64,000 nt of DNA from Dactylosporangium sp040605635 (GTDB taxonomy: Bacteria > Actinomycetota > Actinomycetes > Mycobacteriales > Micromonosporaceae), in contig NZ_JBEXDG010000025.1 in the NCBI RefSeq assembly GCF_040605635.1, positions 79,104 to 143,103 on the forward strand, given 5' to 3'. Positions within the stretch are counted from its first letter, which is position 1. Every line of letters starts with the position of its first letter. The notes beneath the pieces were generated by a model, which did no database searches, was not told the origin of the DNA, and saw only the letters and a program-made list of their open reading frames with translations. This document shows, one piece after another, positions 60,682-64,000 of this stretch. The translations under genes were made by a program, and so were the position numbers.

Positions 60682-62391
60682 ATGGATGGACGAGCGTCAG
60701 TGAGCGCGGTGGAGCAGACGCTCGCCGCACCGGTCGCAACGAAGCCGCGCGAGCGGTATATCGATGTGTGGCGCGCCGCCGCCGTGATCCGGATCGTGGT
60801 CTACCACGGCAGCGGCCTGGCCTGGCTGACGCTGCTGTTCCCGGCGATGGGGCTGATGTTCGCCCTCGCCGGGTCGCTGACCGCCCGGTCGCTGGACCGC
60901 TCACCGTCCCACGTCGTGCGCGGCCGGCTGCGGCGACTGCTGCCGCCGCTGTGGGCGTACGGGGCGATCATGCTGCCGCTGACGTTCAGCGGGGGCGAGG
61001 GCGACGGCTGGGGGCCGTTCCTCGACGAGCCGCGCGAGCGCATCGACCTGCTGTGGTGGATCGTGCCGGTGGAGTGGCCGCCGCCCGGGGGCGCCGAGTG
61101 GGGCTGGATGGCCACCGCCGTGCTCTGGTATCTCGTCGCCTACCTGTGGTTCGTGGTGCTGGCCCCGGTCACGCTGCGGATCTTTCGGGGCTGGCCGGTC
61201 CCGACGCTGCTCGTCGCGCTGGCCGCGCCGCTGATCCTGCACCTGGAGCTGATCACCGTGGGCGGCTCGTTCGAGTCGCTGACGCGGGACCTGGCCACGT
61301 ACTTCGCGTGCTGGATCGTCGGCTACGCCCACCGCGACCGGCTCCTGCACCGCATCCCGGGTCCGGTCTTCGCCGCGGCGGTGCTGCTGCTGGCCGGCGC
61401 GGCGGCGGTGTGGCTCTTCCGGCACGGGGGCGCCCGCGGCGACTTCGACCTCAACCACCATCCGGTCGCCAGCGCCTGGTGGTCCACGGCGTTCGTCGCC
61501 GCGGTGCTGCGCTTCGACCAGCCGCTGCGCTGGCTGCGGCCCGGCAGCCGGCTCGACCGGGCCGTCGCCGCGGTCAACGCCCGGGCGGTCACCATCTATC
61601 TGTGGCACTTCCCGATGCTCGGGGTGGCGCAGTTCCTGCTGGACGGCGTGAACCTCGGCGACTGGACCCGCCGGGCCCTGACCACCGGCATCGTCGCGGC
61701 CGCCACCTGCGTGCCGGTGCTGCTGCTCGGATGGGTCGAGGACCTCGCCGCCCGGCGCACCCCCTCGCTGCTGCCGCCCGTCCTGCGCAGACCCGCCGTC
61801 GCGCCGCAGGCGCCGCCCGTCGCCGCCGTGGGGACGCCGGATCACTGGGCCCGCCGGACCCTCGCGGGGTTCGGCGTCAGCGCGGTCGCGGTCGTGGTGG
61901 TCGCCGCCGGATGGACCGGCGACAGCACCGGCGGCACCAGCGGCAGCGAACGGCAGCCGGTGCACGAGCAGGAGGACTTCGTCAGCGACCTGCCGTACAC
62001 GGCGCTGCGCAACGGCCTCGGCCCGGTCGAGCGGGACCACACCAACGGCACCGCCGAGCCCGACGACGGCGCCCCGATCGTCCTGGCCGACGTCCCCTAC
62101 GCCCGGGGCCTCGGGGTGTCCTCACCCAGCGCGGTGCGGCTCTACCCGCGGCCCGGCTGCCTGCGCTTCACCGCCGTCGTCGGCCTCGACCAGGAGTCCG
62201 CCGGCAGCGCCACGTTCCTGATCGCCGCCGACGACACGACCGTGGCGACCCTCGGGCCGCTGGAGGCCGGGCAGGCGAGCGAGGTGACCGTCGACATCAT
62301 CGGCGTGACCCGCCTCGACCTGATCGTCGAGGACCAGCACGGACCGGTCAACGCCGTCTGGGCCGACGCACGACTCGTCTGCTCCCAGTAG
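60682..62391 (+). CDS. Membrane acyltransferase (family 3) with NPCBM-like tail
   Basis: About 569 residues; ATG 60682 is a conservative start (ATG 60643 and GTG 60700 are alternatives, none with an ideal ribosome site). About ten helices between residues 25 and 360 form an OafA-like acyltransferase with the typical start RYIDVWRAAAVIRIVVYHGSG carrying the Arg and His of the family, and AVTIYLWHFPMLGVAQFLL later. After an 11th helix (about 395-415) an exterior domain (about 430-569) has DVPYARGLGVSSPSAVRLY, a pattern of NPCBM sugar-binding domains. It likely acylates an exported glycan. Confidence 0.88.
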   Translation: MDGRASVSAVEQTLAAPVATKPRERYIDVWRAAAVIRIVVYHGSGLAWLTLLFPAMGLMFALAGSLTARSLDRSPSHVVRGRLRRLLPPLWAYGAIMLPLTFSGGEGDGWGPFLDEPRERIDLLWWIVPVEWPPPGGAEWGWMATAVLWYLVAYLWFVVLAPVTLRIFRGWPVPTLLVALAAPLILHLELITVGGSFESLTRDLATYFACWIVGYAHRDRLLHRIPGPVFAAAVLLLAGAAAVWLFRHGGARGDFDLNHHPVASAWWSTAFVAAVLRFDQPLRWLRPGSRLDRAVAAVNARAVTIYLWHFPMLGVAQFLLDGVNLGDWTRRALTTGIVAAATCVPVLLLGWVEDLAARRTPSLLPPVLRRPAVAPQAPPVAAVGTPDHWARRTLAGFGVSAVAVVVVAAGWTGDSTGGTSGSERQPVHEQEDFVSDLPYTALRNGLGPVERDHTNGTAEPDDGAPIVLADVPYARGLGVSSPSAVRLYPRPGCLRFTAVVGLDQESAGSATFLIAADDTTVATLGPLEAGQASEVTVDIIGVTRLDLIVEDQHGPVNAVWADARLVCSQ

Positions 62392-62393
62392 CC

Positions 62394-62423
62394 GCGCGGC
62401 CGCCGTACGTGCGGCGGCCGCGC
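62394..62423. terminator. Hairpin between acyltransferase and KhtT-like genes
   Basis: GCGCGGCCGCCG / CGGCGGCCGCGC, a perfect 12-bp stem with loop TACGTG, between two convergent stop codons. Confidence 0.75.
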
Positions 62424-62436
62424 ACCCGCGATGGCG

Positions 62437-62979
62437 TCAGGCCGCCGTCAGCGTGTCGATCACCGCCAGCGCGGCCTCGGGCCGGCCGATGACCACGACC
62501 ACGTCGCCGGGACGGCACCGGAACGACGGCTCCGGAGCGAGGACGACCAGATCGTCACGGACGACGGCGGCGATGCTCGCCCCGGCCGTGACGGAGTCCG
62601 GCAGCGGCCGCTCCGCCGGGGTTCCGTCGGCGCCGATGAGGACCTGCAGGACGGCCACGCCACTGGTGTGCCGGTCGAGCCGGGCGCAGTGCAGCGGCGG
62701 CTCGTCGACCCCGACCAGGCCGGCGATGACGCGGGCCTCGGCCGCGGTGAGCAGGACCCCGCTGAGCCGGGTGTCCGGGTCGGCGGGGTCGTAGATGACG
62801 AGCTCGCGGCGGTCGTCGTCGTGCTGGACGACCCCGACGCGCCGGCCCTCCTCCGCGGCGAGCACGTGCAGCATGCCGACGCCCGGCAGCGGCGCGACGG
62901 TGTGGACGGTGTCGCCTTGCCGGACGGCACGGCCCGGGGGCCTGGCTGACCGGCGAAGGCGTGGCGGTATGCGGTACAT
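62437..62979 (-). CDS. Cation:proton antiporter regulatory subunit-like protein (RCK_C/TrkA-C)
   Basis: 180 residues from ATG 62979, GGAGG nine bases upstream. The N-terminal part (APLPGVGMLHVLAAEEGRRVGVV, ELVIYDPADPD) matches KhtT-like regulators and the C-terminal part (LPDSVTAGASIAAVVRDDLVVLAP, FRCRPGDVVVVIGRPEA) is an RCK_C domain. Such subunits gate a K+(Na+)/H+ antiporter, often in response to c-di-AMP. No antiporter gene lies in the window. Confidence 0.85.
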   Translation of the reverse strand: MYRIPPRLRRSARPPGRAVRQGDTVHTVAPLPGVGMLHVLAAEEGRRVGVVQHDDDRRELVIYDPADPDTRLSGVLLTAAEARVIAGLVGVDEPPLHCARLDRHTSGVAVLQVLIGADGTPAERPLPDSVTAGASIAAVVRDDLVVLAPEPSFRCRPGDVVVVIGRPEAALAVIDTLTAA

Positions 62980-63048
62980 GATGAGCGACCTCCGAAAGGG
63001 CAACGCGACGAAACCGTCGACCCGGCTGGGTCGCGGTTGACGGGTCCT

Positions 63049-63399
63049 TCAGGAGGTCGGTGGGCCCCGGCAGCCCGGTGCGGCGATGCACCGCCCACGG
63101 TGGACGGGGACCGCGACGGCCGCCGCGGCCAGCCAGGTCTGCGGCGGGACGACGTCGGCGACGCGGGGCAGGACGGCGAGCCAGTGCGGCCCGTCGGTGT
63201 GGGTGTCCGTGGCCCGTGGCGGCTTGCGGCCCTGCGGCGCGTCGGCGCCGGGCGCCGCGGACGTGACGCTCGCGGCGCGGGCGACCTGGAACGTGTCGCC
63301 GGGCAGCGCGTGGTGGGCGTTGGTGAGGCCGAGCAGCATCGCGCAGACGCTCAGCGCGAGCCCGAGCGTCGCGGCGCGCAACGAGGTCGATGTCCTCAT
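63049..63399 (-). CDS. Small exported protein of unknown function
   Basis: 116 residues from ATG 63399, with a Sec-type signal (LRAATLGLALSVCAMLLGLTNA). The mature part is Pro/Ala-rich with no recognised domain. It lies upstream of the KhtT-like gene on the same strand with 69 bp between them, so they may be cotranscribed. Confidence 0.55.
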   Translation of the reverse strand: MRTSTSLRAATLGLALSVCAMLLGLTNAHHALPGDTFQVARAASVTSAAPGADAPQGRKPPRATDTHTDGPHWLAVLPRVADVVPPQTWLAAAAVAVPVHRGRCIAAPGCRGPPTS

Positions 63400-63459
63400 T
63401 CCGCACCTCCCGCCGGCCGCTGGAACGTGTCAGTTTACCTGAGGAACTACCATCGTCGG

Positions 63460-63729
63460 ATGTCCTGGCTACGGTGGATCCGGCGGATCGTGGCGATCAC
63501 CGTCAGCCTCTGCGCGCTGGTCGGCGCGGTCCGGCTCATCGCGCCCGCCACCGCCCCGACCGGCTCGACCGGTGAGCCGGCCGGAGTGCGGCGGCAGCTG
63601 GCCTTCCTGCGGGCGGCCCTGGACGACGGCGCCGGCGAGGACGCGCAGCGGCTGTATCCGGAAGGGCTGTTGGCTGATGGTTTGTCGAGCATCTTTGGTG
63701 CTCTCTGGAGTGTTGTGGTGCTCACGTGA
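63460..63729 (+). pseudogene. Membrane protein gene interrupted by an IS607-type element
   Basis: From ATG 63460 the frame encodes an N-terminal helix (IVAITVSLCALVGAVRLI) then RRQLAFLRAALDDGAGEDAQ and RLYPEG. After about base 63666 the composition changes and the frame ends 20 codons later with unrelated residues. Actinobacterial proteins with this ...ALDDG...PEG start normally continue for over 100 more residues, so the gene looks cut by the adjacent insertion. Confidence 0.65.
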
Positions 63730-64000
63730 ACTTGAAGGAATGGGCGGCGTCGCAGGGCATCGCGTACATCACCGCGCGGCGGCAGTACGCGGCCGGCGCG
63801 CTGCCCGTTCCCACGTACCGGCTCGGCCGGCTGATCATGGTTGGTGAACCGCTTCCCGTCGCACCGGCGGATGCCGGTCTGGTCGTGGTGTATGCCCGGG
63901 TGTCGTCGGCGGACCAGAAGGCTGATCTTGATCGGCAGGTCGCCCGGATTACGGTGTGGGCGACCGGGCAGCGTCTGCCGGTTTCGCGGGTGGTGACCGA
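63667..64000 (+). mobile_element. Left end of an IS607-type insertion sequence
   Basis: From about 63667 GC content drops and the IS607-type recombinase gene follows. The junction is at GGAAGGG, fitting the preference of IS607 elements for GG targets; these elements have no terminal inverted repeats or target duplications, so the end is approximate. The element runs past the window edge. Confidence 0.75.
63726..64000 (+). CDS. tnpA: IS607-family serine recombinase TnpA (partial)
   Basis: GTG 63726 opens a frame to the window edge (91 codons). An N-terminal MerR-like DNA-binding start (NLKEWAASQGIAYITARRQY, PVPTYRLGRLIMV) is followed by the serine recombinase catalytic motif VVVYARVSSADQKADLDRQV with the nucleophilic Ser. 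Codon use (GGT, CTT, GTT) differs from neighbours, consistent with transfer. The partner TnpB gene, if present, is beyond the window. Confidence 0.9.
   Translation, partial: MNLKEWAASQGIAYITARRQYAAGALPVPTYRLGRLIMVGEPLPVAPADAGLVVVYARVSSADQKADLDRQVARITVWATGQRLPVSRVVT

Noticed and set aside
1..64000. tRNA, rRNA or riboswitch genes
   Set aside because: No cloverleaf, rRNA or recognised riboswitch core was found by eye in the intergenic regions; absence is not proven without a covariance-model search.

Overview
The window is very GC-rich DNA with dense coding, GTG and TTG starts and strong third-position G/C. The gene content is that of a soil actinomycete: SigE-family and ECF sigma factors, DUF574-type methyltransferase, RsbU-like phosphatase, NarL-type two-component pair, secreted plant-polymer hydrolases. 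A filamentous, Micromonosporaceae-like actinobacterium is the best guess; no rRNA or tRNA gene was seen that could confirm it.

Left part (1-15956): two related hydrophilic proteins, a MetF-like enzyme coupled to a phosphotransferase, a secreted pectate lyase under a LacI-type palindrome, a LysR regulator divergent from a HAD-like protein, a YcnI-like copper protein, a flavin reductase, a NarK-like transporter with an extra C-terminal domain, a SigE-family sigma factor coupled to a beta-propeller membrane protein, a subtilisin with a Trp-rich repeat tail, a methyltransferase and a PH-like membrane protein.

Middle (16081-26256): a PAS-GAF-PP2C-ATPase phosphatase, an RTX-like secreted protein, a decayed region holding two fused luciferase-like monooxygenase remnants behind a TetR-like palindrome, an orphan sugar-type binding lipoprotein, a DUF574 methyltransferase, a soluble GAF-chemoreceptor protein and an AraC-GyrI regulator.

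Centre (26311-43405): the standout. A two-gene operon read on the minus strand encodes a 4587-residue Tc-toxin A-subunit homologue carrying about 33 hemopexin-like repeats in two blocks, and 10 bp downstream a 1106-residue protein with a low-complexity, Pro-rich N-terminus and an unrecognised C-terminal region. No TcB or TcC gene is present in the window.

Next (43602-50790): a SNF2 helicase with an HhH motif, then a tightly packed operon: a sigma factor with an in-frame N-terminal membrane hairpin, a small protein, a CHAT-domain (caspase-like) protease with His913/Cys953, and two small unknown proteins.

Right part (50947-64000): a secreted DUF6289-like peptide, a GH54 arabinofuranosidase with a ricin-type lectin domain and two matching operator sites, a TOPRIM protein, VOC and GNAT proteins, an MMPL exporter, a NarL-type two-component system, a membrane acyltransferase with an NPCBM-like tail, a TrkA-C/KhtT-like regulator, and at the edge an IS607-type element that interrupts a small membrane protein gene.
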